A stretch of 64,000 bases of DNA, from the NCBI RefSeq assembly GCF_018913985.1, contig NZ_JAHMHK010000003.1, positions 1 through 64,000 on the forward strand, given 5' to 3'. The DNA comes from Mycoplasma zalophidermidis (lineage in GTDB: Bacteria; Bacillota_I; Bacilli_A; Mycoplasmatales; Metamycoplasmataceae). Positions 42,069-54,312 of the stretch are shown here, in pieces (within the stretch, counting starts at the first letter, position 1; each line of letters opens with the position of its first letter). The translations under genes and the position numbers were made by a program. The notes under the pieces were generated by a model. The model saw only the letters and a list, made by a program, of their open reading frames with translations. It was not told the origin of the DNA and did not search any database.

Positions 42069-44498
42069 TTAGTAGGCATCTTCATTTTCTGTTAAATTAA
42101 TTTCAAATGATGAGACATCTAGATTTTCATTATAAATCATGAATTCCTTGGTTATATTTTGTGTATCTATATCGATTTTGTTTAAATTTGTGGTATCTAA
42201 ATTTACAATCATCGTGTCTGTTGAATCGGTATATGATTCTAAATCATTGATAGTTGTTAAATCTTGCTCTTGAGTTTCAATCATTGGTTGAATTTGATGT
42301 AATTCATCAGCTGATAATCGCTTAATTATTGAATTAGGAGCAACAATAAAATGGTCGTTGCTAAACTCGAATAAATCGCTAAAAGCATAATTTTCTATAT
42401 CTTCTTTAGTTTGCTTTTTAAATGGAATATTATCTAATCAGCGTCTGAAAACAGGGTGAAGTGGTTGTTTGAATAAGTCTTTGGTTTTACCATATTCAAT
42501 TAATTTATTGTCGTAGAAGACAAAAAGATTTTCAAAATCATTATCCAAAATTAAATCTCTGTTATTGGTAATAAATGTGTAAGTAATGCCAGATTTCGCG
42601 CAGAATTCTTTATTTATTCTTAAAAATTCGTTTTTCAAACGATAATCACTGTTTGTAATATCGTCAGCGATAAATAGAGTTGTTGCTCCATTCATAAGTT
42701 CAGATAAAAGACCCATTTTTAGGCGAGAAATTGGCGAAATGTTTGTTATAGGTTTGGTTAAACTTGCAGTTGAAAAAGAAACAGAGTTTAGAATTTCAAT
42801 TAATCTGGCAAATAAATCGATATGTTTAATATTTTTAACCGATAAATCAAACTTATCAAAAATTAAATAACGAATTAATTCTAAATAATCAAACATGAAA
42901 TTGATTGAAGAGTAAATTTTGTTTAAGTTATAAGTTGATTCGCGAATTTGATGCAATGCATCAATTTCAAATTTGTTGTTTTTGTTTGTTTTTTCAATAT
43001 ATTCGTCAAATTTAATAGTTCATTGTGTGTTAATGTATAAAAGATTTTGATGGATCTTAATTACTTGGTTACAGTTGTTATTTAACATAGTGTTATTTAA
43101 AATTGTATTTTTATATTCGCTACGATCAATTTCTTTTTTTCATTCTATTTTTGCTGAACTCAAGTCAATTTCAGTCTTTAAATAATTAATTTCTTCGTCA
43201 AAATTTTCAATACCAAAGACATTCATTTTTTTGTGTTTAACTCGTCTTTTTTTATTTTGAAGTGATTTTATTTCCTCGTGGTACATTGATTCATTGCTTA
43301 AACTTGTTTCTACGTACTGGTTCAAATCTAAATAGAATTCTTTTTTAATTATGCTGTTTATTTTTTTTGTTGAAAATTTATGTTGACTGATTGTTGTATT
43401 AGATAAGTTATTTGCAATAAAAAGTGACATTCTCGAGTCTAAATAAGTCTTTAATTCATCAAAATTAGATTCAGTTAAATATTTAATTCCTCTTTTGTTG
43501 TTTTTTAAGGTTTTGATAATATATTTTTTAACAGCTATTTGTTTCGCTAAATATCGATATTGTTGAGAGTTTTTTTGAAAATATAGCACCTTATTTCTTT
43601 GCAATTTAATTGCTTTCTTATATCAGGAAATAATGTTTTTTATTCTTTTTTGCGCAGTTTTGTATACTTCTGATCTGGTTTTTTTAAGTATAGATATTTC
43701 ATTTTTGATATCGTTCAGAAATAATGTTCTTTTAACCATTTCTCTTGAAGTTTTATGCATTTTTCTCAGTAGTTCGAATCTTTTAATTAATGATTCTAAA
43801 TGTGCCCTTCCCAAGTAATCATTGCTGCTGTAATACATATCAATAACTTCTTTGCAAGTGTGGTAAATTTCTCGATAAACATCTAGGAAGTTACCGATAG
43901 TTTGGTCAATAAAGTGTTCAAAAATGTCGTTATGCTTATATGAACTTCCTAATGCTTCAGAAATATTATTATCTTTAATTTGATTCATTGTTTCTTTTAA
44001 TAAAAATTCATGTTCACGTTTAAAATTACTAATCTCAGATGCAATCGTGTTAATTTTAGTTTTAATTGTATTCAACAAAATATTTCTTATTTCATATTCT
44101 TTTACGCTCATAACAGATCTAAGGAGGTCTAATCTTGAATTAGTTATTTGATAGTTTTCTTTAATCCGTTGATATTCATGAACAATAGGGATCGAATTGG
44201 AATCCAATCTTAATGAATCAAGATTAAAAAAGGAAATATTATTTAAAATTTCTTTATTGTTTCAAACCTCTGTGGGTATTGAATGGTTATTATAAATTTT
44301 TAAAGTTTTAATATTTTTGTTAGACATCAATATTCTGACAAATCCTTTACCAAACAGTTTTGATTCATGATCCAAAACTAAAAAAGCATTAGAAGAATTT
44401 TTGTCTAATGCAATCAACGGGATGTCAGTAAAGTTGTCTTTTGTTCTATTAGGTTTAAAATGTAATTCGAGTGTAAATATTTTTTTTGATTGCTCCAT
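42069..44498 (-). CDS. OppF-like ABC protein lacking Walker A and signature, with central coiled coil (809 aa)
   Basis: The C-terminal part keeps ABC order after the signature: TTLFIADDITN in the Walker B place (residue 606 on), TYTFITNNRDLI in the H-loop place with Asn for His, then LFVFYDNKLIEYGKTKDLFKQPLHPVF, an OppD/OppF-type end in two parts. The N-terminal 60 residues align in layout with the first ABC half, but LDHESKLFGKGFVRIL stands where GxSGSGKS should be. The LSGGQ place is ISPISRLKMG. Residues 100-490 are long charged helices. ATP hydrolysis is unlikely. Probably a paralogue of mycoplasma OppF reused for a structural or regulatory role. Confidence 0.6.
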
Positions 44499-44623
44499 AA
44501 TATATATATTTTATCTCAATAATTTAATATGGATACTATTTATAAAATTATGAATCAAAAAAATAATGGATTTTATTATGTTTTTTGATGAATTGATTGA
44601 TTTTTCTATAATTTTGGTAAAAC

Positions 44624-44645
44624 AAAAAATGGCATTAGCCATTTT
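44624..44645 (-). terminator. terminator after rplQ
   Basis: Stem AAAATGGC/GCCATTTT with 4-nt loop then T6 on the minus strand; ends the ribosomal operon. Confidence 0.8.
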
Positions 44646-44675
44646 CGTTGATTAGTAATTAAAGTTATTTGAATG

Positions 44676-45038
44676 TTAGACTAATTCAATAATAGCCATA
44701 GGGGCTGAGTCACCTTGACGAGAAACTAATTTGTAAATACGTGTGTATCCACCATTTCTTTCTGCGTATTTAGGTGCGATTGTGTCGAATAAGTGTTTTA
44801 GGACGTCTTTGCTACCTTCTACTAAGGTTGGACGTAGGAATGAGGCAACAGCACGACGGTTTGCAAGAGTTGGGTTTTTAGCTTTTGTGATCATTTTTTC
44901 TGCGTGACGACGCAATTCTTTTGCACGTGTTAAAGTTGTTGTAATACGACCGTGTTTGAATAATTCACTCACAAGTGTACGCATTACACCTTTTCTTCAT
45001 TTAGTATCACGGCTGTAAATTTGTTTTGGATTAGCCAT
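44676..45038 (-). CDS. rplQ: 50S ribosomal protein L17
   Basis: 120 residues from ATG 45038 ([17 protein letters not shown]), then [22 protein letters not shown]. Family length. Its ATG overlaps the rpoA stop by one base; last gene of the operon. Confidence 0.95.
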
Positions 45039-46057
45039 TATTCTTCTCCTTTAGTTAATTCATAATCGAATTCTTGTAGTTTTGAAATAATTTCTTCAAG
45101 AGATTTTTTACCCAAGTTTTTAGTATTTTCAAGTTCTTCGTATGTCATAGCAGCAATTTGTGATAATGATGTTTTTCCAATTTTTCTTAGTGCGTTTAGT
45201 GAACGAACAGAAAGGTTTAATTGAGAAATATCTAAATCATTTTCTTCTTTTTCAACTTCTTTTTCAACTTCTTCTTTTTTAAAAATAGAATCAATAACCA
45301 TATCTTCAACTTTGCCAATAACACTAAAGTGAGCAACTAAAATTTCACAAGCTTGTTTTAAAGCTTCTTTAGCGCCGACGGTACCGTCGGTTGTTATATT
45401 AAATTCTAGTCTTTCTTCAATGTTGTTTGAAGCTGAGTTTAATTCACTAACTTTATAGTTAACATTTTCAATTGGACTAAAGTTTGAGTCGGTAGCAATT
45501 AAGATACCTTTTTTAATATTTGATTGAATTTGACTTAAAAAATTTACAGATGAAATAAGCTTTTTATTTTCTTCGCTTGAAGTATAGCCACGTCCAGCAC
45601 GTAGATACATTTCTAAGTGCAGACTTCCTTTGGCACTAATTGTAGCTAAGTCAACTGATTTTGAGGTAATTTCAATATTTGAATTAACAACTTCAAGATT
45701 TCTTGAGGTTACTAAACCCGGTTTATCAGCATTTAATACAACTTTGATAACTTCGTCATCACTTACTAAATCTGGGTCATATTGGAATTTAACTTTACGT
45801 AAATTCATTATTAATGATGTAACATCTTCAACTACACCTTGCATAACTTCAAATTCATGCTCAACACCTTCAATCTTAACTGCACATAATGCTAATGAAG
45901 TTATGTTTGATAACAGAACTCTTCTTAAAGCAACTGCAACAGTTTGACCAAAACCTCTTTCAAGTGGTTGAATTGCAAAAGTCGTTGTGTTAACTTCTTT
46001 TGCGTTTGAATTGATGGTCTCGACTTGTGTGTAGTCTAATTTTGCCATTTTTTCCAT
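45038..46057 (-). CDS. rpoA: RNA polymerase alpha subunit
   Basis: 339 residues (330 if the second ATG at 46030-46032 region is used as MAKLDYTQ start). N-terminal dimerisation domain with PLERGFGQTVAVALRRVLLS. C-terminal domain with SLNALRKIGKTSLSQIA, LGKKSLEEI. The linker holds a KEEVEKEVEKEEND acidic stretch. Standard position between rpsK and rplQ. Confidence 0.95.
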   Translation of the reverse strand: MEKMAKLDYTQVETINSNAKEVNTTTFAIQPLERGFGQTVAVALRRVLLSNITSLALCAVKIEGVEHEFEVMQGVVEDVTSLIMNLRKVKFQYDPDLVSDDEVIKVVLNADKPGLVTSRNLEVVNSNIEITSKSVDLATISAKGSLHLEMYLRAGRGYTSSEENKKLISSVNFLSQIQSNIKKGILIATDSNFSPIENVNYKVSELNSASNNIEERLEFNITTDGTVGAKEALKQACEILVAHFSVIGKVEDMVIDSIFKKEEVEKEVEKEENDLDISQLNLSVRSLNALRKIGKTSLSQIAAMTYEELENTKNLGKKSLEEIISKLQEFDYELTKGEE

Positions 46058-46081
46058 ATTTACTCCTTCTTGATATTATTT

Positions 46082-46480
46082 CTATCTCATTTTTTCACGT
46101 TTAAGAACACGTTTAGGAGGTCTTGTACCGTTGTGTGGTACAGGTGTAACATCCTTGATTTCTGTGACAGTTATTCCTGATACTTCAATTTGTTTACGAG
46201 CAGCATCTTTACCAGCTCCTAAACCTTTTAATTCAACTCTAACAGTTTTCATACCACGTTCTTTAGCTAATTCTGTAGCAGCTTGAGCTGCTAAACCAGC
46301 TGCATAAGGTGTTTTTTTCTTAGAACCTTTGTAGCCGATTGCACCAGAAGAAGATCATGCAACTACGTTACCTTGCTCATCAGCAAAAGTAACAATTGTG
46401 TTTTGGTTAGTTGAGTGGATGTGCGCAACACCGCTAACAACTAATCTTTTTTTAGTTTTTTTAGTAGTTTTTGTAGCCAT
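46082..46480 (-). CDS. rpsK: 30S ribosomal protein S11
   Basis: 132 residues from ATG 46480 ([17 protein letters not shown]). Motifs [30 protein letters not shown], and the C-terminal [13 protein letters not shown]. It contains a TGA Trp, so it is missed under the standard code. Confidence 0.95.
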
Positions 46481-46492
46481 TATAATCTCCTA

Positions 46493-46858
46493 TTATTTCT
46501 TCTTACCAGCAACAGTTTTTCTAGGACCTTTACGTGTACGAGCATTACTTTTTGTAGATTGCCCTCTAACTGGAAGTCCTTTTCTGTGTCTCATTCCACG
46601 GTAGCATTTGATTTCCATTAAACGTTTGATGTTCAATGAAACTTCACGGTGTAAATCACCTTCAGTTTGGTATCCTCTTGCTACTTCACGGATTGCTGAT
46701 AGTTGTTCTTCTGATAAATCTTTAACTCTTACGTTTTCATCGATATTTGCTTTTGCACAAATTTCTTTTGCTCTTGTTGGGCCAATTCCAAAAATGTATG
46801 TTAATGAAACAACAACACGTTTGTTATTTGGTATTTCAATGTTTAAAATTCTAGCCAT
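46493..46858 (-). CDS. rpsM: 30S ribosomal protein S13
   Basis: 121 residues. [26 protein letters not shown] in two parts, H2TH region, and the C-terminal [15 protein letters not shown]-type tail. Ribosomal operon context. Confidence 0.96.
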   Translation of the reverse strand: MARILNIEIPNNKRVVVSLTYIFGIGPTRAKEICAKANIDENVRVKDLSEEQLSAIREVARGYQTEGDLHREVSLNIKRLMEIKCYRGMRHRKGLPVRGQSTKSNARTRKGPRKTVAGKKK

Positions 46859-46866
46859 TTAATTTC

Positions 46867-46980
46867 CTATCCTTGTCTTTGTTTGTGTTTTGGTAGGGCA
46901 CAGATTATTCTGATAATGCCTCTACGTTTAATAACACGACAATCCTTACACATTTTTTTAACACTAGCTCTAACTTTCAT
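46867..46980 (-). CDS. rpmJ: 50S ribosomal protein L36
   Basis: 37 residues: [20 protein letters not shown], then [12 protein letters not shown]. Only the first two Cys and His of the usual zinc set plus one further Cys are seen (CxxC, C, H), so the zinc-binding type is retained. Too short for ordinary gene tracks. Confidence 0.95.
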   Translation of the reverse strand: MKVRASVKKMCKDCRVIKRRGIIRIICALPKHKQRQG

Positions 46981-46989
46981 TTTGTCTCC

Positions 46990-47205
46990 TTATCTGTGAC
47001 GGTAGATAATTCTGCCCAAGTTTAAGTTATATGGGCTGATTTCTACGTCTACTGAATCGCCAGGCAAGATACGAATATGGTTAACACGCATCTTTCCTGA
47101 AATATGAGCTTTAATTACTAAACCGTTTTCAAGTTCAACCTCATACTCGTCGGTAGAGAAGGCTTGCTTTACAACGGCTTTAAATTTAATAGCATCTTTT
47201 GCCAT
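46990..47205 (-). CDS. infA: translation initiation factor IF-1
   Basis: 71 residues, S1-like OB fold: [22 protein letters not shown]-type start in parts, [18 protein letters not shown] and GRIIYRHR. Directly follows map (no gap). Confidence 0.96.
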   Translation of the reverse strand: MAKDAIKFKAVVKQAFSTDEYEVELENGLVIKAHISGKMRVNHIRILPGDSVDVEISPYNLNLGRIIYRHR

Positions 47206-47955
47206 TTAAATTCCTTTCGTCAATATAACACCCTTGCCATCCTTAATTAGGACTGTGTGCTCATAGTGTGCATTGTTTAAACCGCTAGCGCTAACAACGG
47301 TTCATCCATCACTTTTAATTTTTATACGAGCATTTTTTTGCATAATCATTGGTTCAATACAAATGACCATTCCATCAACTAATTTAGGACCTGTCCCTGG
47401 TTTTCCGTCATTGTGGACGTTAGGGTCTTCATGAACATCTCGACCGATGCCATGACCGCAATAATCCGATGGGGTATAAAGTTTGTTTTTTTTGATTACT
47501 TGACCAATAGCGTAACTAATATCTCCGATTCTGGCGCCCGGCTTAATAGCGTCAACACCTGCTTGGAAAGCTAATTTAGCTACTTTAATTAATTTTTGGT
47601 CAGTGGGAGTGATTTTGCCCACGCCTTTTGTGAAAGCACTATCACTGTTCATTCCGTTATAGGTGCAACCCATGTCGCAAGAGATTAAATCACCATCTTT
47701 TAACACATAGTCGCTAGGAATGCCATGGATCAATTCTTCGTTTACTGAGATGCACATTGTATTGGGGAAACCATACAATCCTAGGAAGGCAGGTCTAGCA
47801 CCTCGTTTTATTGTTTCATTAAAAGCGATTGAATCCAGTTCTTTTAATGAGACCCCTGGTCTTATGGCGTCATAAACAACCTGTTTGACTTCAGCCAGGA
47901 TTTGACAACATTTTGTTATATCTTCAATTTGCTTTTGCGTTTTGATTAGTATCAT
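47206..47955 (-). CDS. map: methionine aminopeptidase
   Basis: 249 residues, type I MetAP. Removes N-terminal Met. Metal ligands: DLISCDMGCTYNGMNSDSA (two Asp), GHGIGRDVHEDP (His), CIEPMI (Glu) and the final Glu in HYEHTVLI. First gene of the map-infA-rpmJ-rpsM-rpsK-rpoA-rplQ unit, with its own promoter in the 157-bp spacer after the adk terminator. Confidence 0.95.
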
Positions 47956-48102
47956 GTTGCTCTTCCTTAATTAGTTATTAACAAATAACTTTTTAAATTT
48001 TAACATAAATATATATATTTAGTAATAAATATTTTATTTTATTACATTATATAATTCTTCCTTTTACCTATTTTATTGGTTTAAATTAAGCGTATTAATA
48101 AT

Positions 48103-48130
48103 AAAAAAAGACCTATTTTTGGAGTCTTTT
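48103..48130 (-). terminator. terminator overlapping the adk stop codon
   Basis: AAAAGAC/GTCTTTT stem with T7 on the minus strand, 48103-48130. It separates secY-adk from map. Confidence 0.7.
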
Positions 48131-48772
48131 TATAATATTATTTGCGATATCATCAGCGTTTCCGGATGCGTCGAAATCAATCATTTTTCCACTGGTTTCG
48201 TAAAAATCTAGTAGTGGTTTTGTTTCGTCATGATAGACTTTTTGTCTAACTTTAATTGCATCAATTGCGTCATCAGAACGAGTAATTAATAAACTTTGAC
48301 ATTTTTCACATCTATCACCAAGTTTCGATGGCATGTATTCAACGTGGTAACCCGTGTTGCATGTAGGACAAAATCTACGTCCTGATAATCTCTTTAGAAT
48401 TAATTCTTCAGGTGCATATAGTGAAATAACAACATATTCAAAACCTTTGATAGTGTCTAAAAATTGTCCTTGGTGTAAGGTTCTAGGGTAGCCATCAAGA
48501 ATTACTGTTTTGTTTTCTTTTTGTAGTTGAGTTAATTTATTTTTAACGATTTCATTTGTTATTTCATCAGGAACGTATTTACCTGATTTTACAATTTCAG
48601 ATACTTTTAAACCTAGTTCACTTTTTTTAGTAATTTCTTCACGAAATATGCTGCCAGTTGATAAGTGAATAAATCCGTATTGTTTTGCGATTACGGAAGC
48701 AACTGTTCCTTTTCCCACACCAGGAGGGCCCATAAAGACCATGTTTAATTTTGCGTTTTTGCCGTCTATCAT
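48113..48772 (-). CDS. adk: adenylate kinase
   Basis: 219 residues. P-loop MGPPGVGKGT, LSTGSIFR, DGYPRTLHQ, RLSGRRFCPTCNTGYH. The LID has four Cys (CPTC, CEKC), so it is the zinc-type of Gram-positives. Overlaps secY by 7 bp, the usual secY-adk pair. Confidence 0.95.
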   Translation of the reverse strand: MIDGKNAKLNMVFMGPPGVGKGTVASVIAKQYGFIHLSTGSIFREEITKKSELGLKVSEIVKSGKYVPDEITNEIVKNKLTQLQKENKTVILDGYPRTLHQGQFLDTIKGFEYVVISLYAPEELILKRLSGRRFCPTCNTGYHVEYMPSKLGDRCEKCQSLLITRSDDAIDAIKVRQKVYHDETKPLLDFYETSGKMIDFDASGNADDIANNIIKRLQK

Positions 48773-50241
48773 AATAATCCATCTCCGTTTGCTTTAATGT
48801 TTTTAGATTTTTTATCAGGAGCGTGTTCACCGTAAGTATTTTCGTAGGCGATTTGGTCACTAATTTTACGTGATAATTGTTTTTGTTTTGCAAGATGTGT
48901 TGTTTTTAATCTTGCTTTAAATTGTCCAATGGTTTCTAATGCTACTGATACTAAAATCATAATACTTGTACCGCCGAATGAAATAATCGGGGGTCAATTA
49001 ATTAGCAGTATTTGAAGATATTGAAATGAAGCTAATAAAACCAAATAAAATGCACTAAATGTCGAAAGTCTTAAAACTGTTGAAAATAAATAATCTTCGG
49101 TTTCCTCGCCTGGTTGTATACCAGGTATAAAAGTTGAATTTTTAGCAAAATCTTCACTGATTTTATCAATTTTTGATTGTTGTATTCCCATTAAATAACT
49201 GAAGAAAAAGGTAATTACAACTAATAATGATAGTCCAAGTGGAGATGTAAATTTTAAGTATTCTTCTATTCATGCCTTACCTGCATTACCGGTTGGCAAA
49301 ATACGAGCAATCATAATTGGAAATGAAATTACCATTGTAGAGAAAATAATTGGCATAATACCACCAGGATTTAATTTGATTGGTAATTTTCCCATTTCTT
49401 TCACATTGCGCGAACGACCAGCACCTGTTTGTTGAATTGGAATATGACGTTCCGAGTTATAAATTAACCCTACAACGAATAAAGTTAAAGCAAATATAAA
49501 TAAGTATCCTAAAAAGTTTAGTGCTCCAACAAATAATGATGAAGAAGAGCCAGTACCTACAAAGTAGTTAACAGCTTGTTTAAATTGGTTGGGTAATGCG
49601 AAAGCCATACCTGTAAAAATAATCAATGAAGTACCGTTGCCAATACCCTTATCTGTAATTTGTTCGGCAATAAATAATGAAAACAATGAGCCACCGATTA
49701 AGATCATGGGCACAATAAAGTATGTTGTGACGTTTAATGAACCCGAACCATATGCAGGAATAATTTCAATAAATGGATTGTCTCCCGAACCTAGGGATTT
49801 CGATAGTAATATTGCTTGTGGAAAGGCTATAAATAGAGTCAAGATTCTTGTCATGACATTTAGCTTCCTACGACCATGTGGACCTGATTGACTTAATTTT
49901 TGAATGGAAGGGAATAAACGTGTCTGTAACAGTGACATAATTAATGAAGCGTTAATAAACGGACTAATACCGAGCGCAACTAATGAAAAGTTTTTTAGTC
50001 CACCACCACCGATTAGGTTTAATGTATTAAAAAACGTATCTTGATTTAGAACATCCTGTGTTTTAATTTTTACAAACGGTGCTCCAATTGTAGTCATAAT
50101 GACATAAATTGCTAAAAAACTTAGTGTAAATAAAAGTTTTTTTGTTACATCTTTATTCTCTCAAAAGTTTTTTGACCAATGAGACAGTCGATATCAAAGT
50201 TTGGAAATGTTATAACCGAGGTTTCCGAAAAATCTTTTCAT
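48766..50241 (-). CDS. secY: preprotein translocase subunit SecY
   Basis: 491 residues, ten membrane segments expected. The start MKRFFGNLGYNISKLW (ATG 50241) has AAAGGAC upstream. Motifs: GISPFINASLIMSLLQ (TM2), SEQITDKGIGNG-type IAEQITDKGIGNGTS, RHIPIQQTGAGR, LNPGGIMPIIF, and PGIQPGEETEDYL. A -10 TATAAT at about 50279-50287 marks its promoter. Confidence 0.95.
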
Positions 50242-50352
50242 ATAGTCCTTTCGCACTGAATTTATAAATAATATTTATCATTATACTAAATAATAATAAT
50301 TTTCGTCCATTTTTTGACTTTGTTTTTTTCAATTTAAAAATAGAAAATATAG

Positions 50353-52311
50353 CTAGCTAAGTTTAAGGAGTTTTAATGCCCGCGAAATAATATTTTGAAT
50401 ATTAAAACCATTCATTTCATAAACTGTTTTAGCATCTGCTGAGGCACCAAAACTATTGGCTAAAACAACATCAAAATCATTGTATTGGGCAAATTTATAT
50501 CACATACAATCATTTGATGCTTCGATTGCCAGAACTGGATACTTATCAATATCTAATTTCCGGATTATTTCTCTTTCTTCAGTTAGTTCTTGAAGAAGTG
50601 GTACTGAAAAAACTCTGACATTTATACCTAAATCACTATTTAATTTTTCAGCAGTCTTGTTTGCCAACATAACTTCAGATCCAGAAGCTAGTAATGTTAA
50701 AAAGTGTTTTGATTGACCTTGGAAAGCATTGATTAACCTTACACAATTGGTTGTATTTAATGTATTAATATCACTGTTAAATGATTCTAAATTTTGACGA
50801 GATGTTATGATGCTGATTTGATGGTCATTTTGGTTCATGGCGTAATTAAAAGCTCAAGTTATTTCATTTTCATCACAAGGTCTTAAAACTTTCATATTAG
50901 GTATTGCTCTTAGCATCGTGAGTTGCTCAATTGGTTGGTGGGAAGGACCGTCAGAACCTATTGCGTAAGAATCGTGAGAGTAAATATTTATTGCTGGTAA
51001 TTTCATTAACGAAGCCATTCTTAAAGCCCCTTTTGCGTAATCACTAAAAGCTAGAAAGGTAGAAGCAAATGTTTTAAGGTTTGTTGTTAAATTTATACCG
51101 TTATTTATAGCGGTCATTGCATGTTCGCGAATTCCATATCTTAAATTATGGCCGCCATGTGTGAAGTCTTTCTTAAATCCTACATTTGTTGAAGAGGTTA
51201 AATCTGCAGAACCTCCAATATAACTTCAATAATTTTGTTCAATAAAGTTCAAAATTTGCTTTGTGTATTCGCGTGTTGATAAATTGGATTTTGTGTAATT
51301 TATTTTGCTGAAATCGTATTGAATTTTATTCTTCAGTAATTTGTCTAATTCGATTGATAATTTGGGATATTTAGTATTATAGTTTTCAAACATTTTGATT
51401 CAATTTTTGTATCTTAGATTTTTGTTATTTCAAAACGATTGTGCATATTCGTAATTTGAAATATTATATTTGAATGGTTCAGTAAAATTAAGTTTCAATT
51501 TGTTTTTAATTTCAATTGTTGTTTGCTCATCGAATACACCCGAGTGTCCTTTAACAGTACCTTCATTCGGTGTGTGTTGGGCAATTTTTGTGTGAATTTG
51601 AATATATATTGGGCCATTTATTTTTTTGATTTTATTAAATATGTTGTCAATATTTTCAGTATTTGAGTCAATTTTAAAAACATTAAAATTCATGGCTTCA
51701 AAATATTTCATTAAATCAGTATTATTAACGATTTTTACTTCTGAATCAAGCTGAATCTTGTTGAAATCATGAATTACAACGAATTTGTTTAATTGTAAAG
51801 TACCTGCTAACTGAATAGCTTCGTGAGCAATCCCTTCTTGTAAACAACCATCACCATGAAGAACATATACTGAGTGGTCGAATAGATTAAAATCCGGCTT
51901 ATTGAACTTATTTGCAAGAAAATCTCTAGCAATTGCCATACCAACACCCATTGCGATACCCTGCCCAAGAGAACCAGTTGATGCATCAATGTATTCAAAT
52001 GCATCAGTCTCAGGGTGAGCCGTTGTTTTTGAATTTAAATTTCTATAATTTTTCATATCCTCAAGAGTTAATAAACCCATAAAGTGCATGATTGTGTAAA
52101 TTGACACAGATCCGTGACCTGCCGAAAGTAAAAATTTATCTCTATTTACTCACTTGGGGTTTAGGTTAGTAATGTTTAAATGCTTGGTAAATAGCGTTTC
52201 TGTTATTTCGGCTGCACCAAGCGCCATTCCAGAATGCCCTCCTTTTGCTTTGTTAATAGTGTCCAAAGCCAATCCCTGCATTGCTGAAACTAGTAATTTA
52301 TCCTTATTCAT
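50353..52311 (-). CDS. tkt: transketolase
   Basis: 652 residues. Thiamine-diphosphate enzyme of the non-oxidative pentose phosphate path. Motifs: GHSGMALGAAE, SAGHGS, STGSLGQGIAMGVGMA, thiamine site GDGCLQEGIAHEA, then NHDFNKIQLD-type IHDFNKIQLD, GSADLTSS, YGIREHAM, FASTFLAFSDY, THDSYAIGSDGPSHQPIEQL in parts. Strong AAAGGTGG site before ATG 52311. Divergent from ecfA1. Confidence 0.95.
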
Positions 52312-52533
52312 ATGACCACCTTTAATATTTATATTTTAGAGTATAAATTTTAGCATTTAATACAATAAACTGGTATTTATTATTAAATATTAATCTGTTA
52401 AATCGAAAACCAAAGTTACTCAGATAATAATTTAACTATATTTAGAAATGTCGCAAATAGGATATTAATGTAAGATATTAATTATTAAAAAACTAATATT
52501 TTATATATAAGTTTAAATATTATATGGTTGTAG

Positions 52534-52550
52534 GTTATAATAAACTATTA
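52534..52550 (+). promoter_or_regulatory. promoter of ecfA1, leaderless start
   Basis: TATAAT at 52536-52541 lies eight bases before the ATG at 52550, so transcription would begin at or one to two bases before the start codon. No Shine-Dalgarno site is present. Confidence 0.55.
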
Positions 52551-53353
52551 TGATTAAAGTTAAAGATTTAGTATTTAAATACCCTGACGCTAACCGCAAT
52601 GCAATTGACGGTATTAGTTTTGAAATTCCTGACGGTAAATACGTTGCCATTTTAGGTCATAATGGTTCCGGTAAATCTACATTTTCAAAATTGTTGGTAG
52701 CACTTTATAAACCTGCTGGTGGTTCAATTGAAATAAATGGTGTAGTTATTAGTGCACAAACACTTCGCGAAATAAGAAAACAAATAGGAATTATTTTTCA
52801 AAATCCAGATAATCAATTTGTTGGTGCTTCTGTTGAAGATGACATTGCATTTGGTTTGGAAAACAAATGCTTAAAACGTGAGGAAATGAAGCCAATTATT
52901 GATGAATTAGCTAATAGAGTTGGTATGAAAAATTATTTAACTCGCGAACCGCATCTACTTTCTGGTGGGCAAAAACAAAGAGTTGCGATTGCCTCAGTTT
53001 TAGCCTTAGATCCTAATGTGATAATTTTTGACGAAGTTACATCAATGCTGGACCCGGTCGGTAAAAATCAAGTTTTAAATATTATTCGTGAAATTCAGTC
53101 AAAAAGAGAAAAAACACTTATTTCAATTACTCACGATATGGACGAAGCTATTATGGCTGACTATTGTTTAGTATTCTCCCAAGGTAAAATAATTGCTCAA
53201 GGCGCTCCAAAGGATATATTAAATAATAAAGAAATAGTCGAAACTGCCAAAATTGACTCACCTTTTATTTATAAATTAAGCGACAAAATTAAGGGTGTAG
53301 AACCAACATACAATGAATATGAACTATTGGAGCAACTATGCAAATTAAAATAA
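52550..53353 (+). CDS. ecfA1: ECF transporter ATPase A1
   Basis: 267 residues. Walker [10 protein letters not shown]-loop [10 protein letters not shown], signature [16 protein letters not shown], Walker [15 protein letters not shown]-loop SITHDMDE. One of two ATPases of the energising module shared by several vitamin S-components. Overlaps ecfA2 by 16 bp. Confidence 0.95.
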   Translation: MIKVKDLVFKYPDANRNAIDGISFEIPDGKYVAILGHNGSGKSTFSKLLVALYKPAGGSIEINGVVISAQTLREIRKQIGIIFQNPDNQFVGASVEDDIAFGLENKCLKREEMKPIIDELANRVGMKNYLTREPHLLSGGQKQRVAIASVLALDPNVIIFDEVTSMLDPVGKNQVLNIIREIQSKREKTLISITHDMDEAIMADYCLVFSQGKIIAQGAPKDILNNKEIVETAKIDSPFIYKLSDKIKGVEPTYNEYELLEQLCKLK

Positions 53354-54312
53354 CTAAATTAAGCCACATTTATAGTCGTGGAACAAGAATGGAATTTACA
53401 GCTCTTCGAGATATTAACTTTAATTTAAAGCAAGGCGAATTTGTTGGTGTTATTGGTCAAACAGGCTGTGGTAAGTCAACATTTGTTGAACATTTAAATG
53501 GTTTACTTTTGCCTTCAAAAGGCGAAATAGAGTGGAATTTTTCTAATTTTAAAAAAGACAAAAAAACTGGACAAATAATACATTTTCAAGACGATTTCAA
53601 ATTGAGGGCTTCTTGACTTAAACTAGTAAATCATAAGAATGGTCAAAAATCAATCAAATTAATCTCGAAAAACTTAAGAAAAGTTAAAAGAGCAAAAGAC
53701 ATTCGTAGAAGAGTAGCAATCGCATTTCAATTTGCTGAATACCAGCTTTTCGAAGAAACAATTGAAAAAGACATTATGTTTGGCCCTTTGTCATTTGGTG
53801 TAGATAAAGAAGAAGCCAAAATGCGAGCTAAAAAATATTTGAATCTTTGCGGACTTGATGATTCTTATCTTCAAAAGTCGCCATTTGGTTTATCAGGCGG
53901 TCAAAAACGTAGAGTTGCTTTGGCGGGTATTTTAGCAATTGAACCTGATATTATTGTTGCTGACGAACCAACCGCTGGTTTAGATCCGGTTGGTGTTGAA
54001 GAAATTCTATCAATTTTTACCAGATTACATAAAATGGGCAAAACAATAGTCATTGTTACACATGATTTGGATAATGTGTTGGAAGTAACCGAAAGAGTTG
54101 TGATGATGAAAAAAGGTACCATTATAAAAGACGGTCCAACTTATGACGTGCTAAAAGATACTGAGTTTTTATTAAAAAATAACATGCAACCACCAAAATT
54201 ATTAGCTTTTATTTCTAAATTAGAATCACTGGGCTGAAATGTACCAAAAACAAAATCTATTGATGAGTTAGCAAATTTCATCAGTAAAAAAATTAATAAA
54301 GGAGGTCAATAA
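53338..54312 (+). CDS. ecfA2: ECF transporter ATPase A2
   Basis: 324 residues. Walker A GQTGCGKS, signature [16 protein letters not shown], Walker [15 protein letters not shown]-loop VTHDLDN. It has a 45-residue basic insertion after the first strand pair (around residues 85-125, [21 protein letters not shown]) before the Q-loop [10 protein letters not shown]. Two TGA Trp codons. The stop overlaps the ecfT ATG. Confidence 0.95.
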
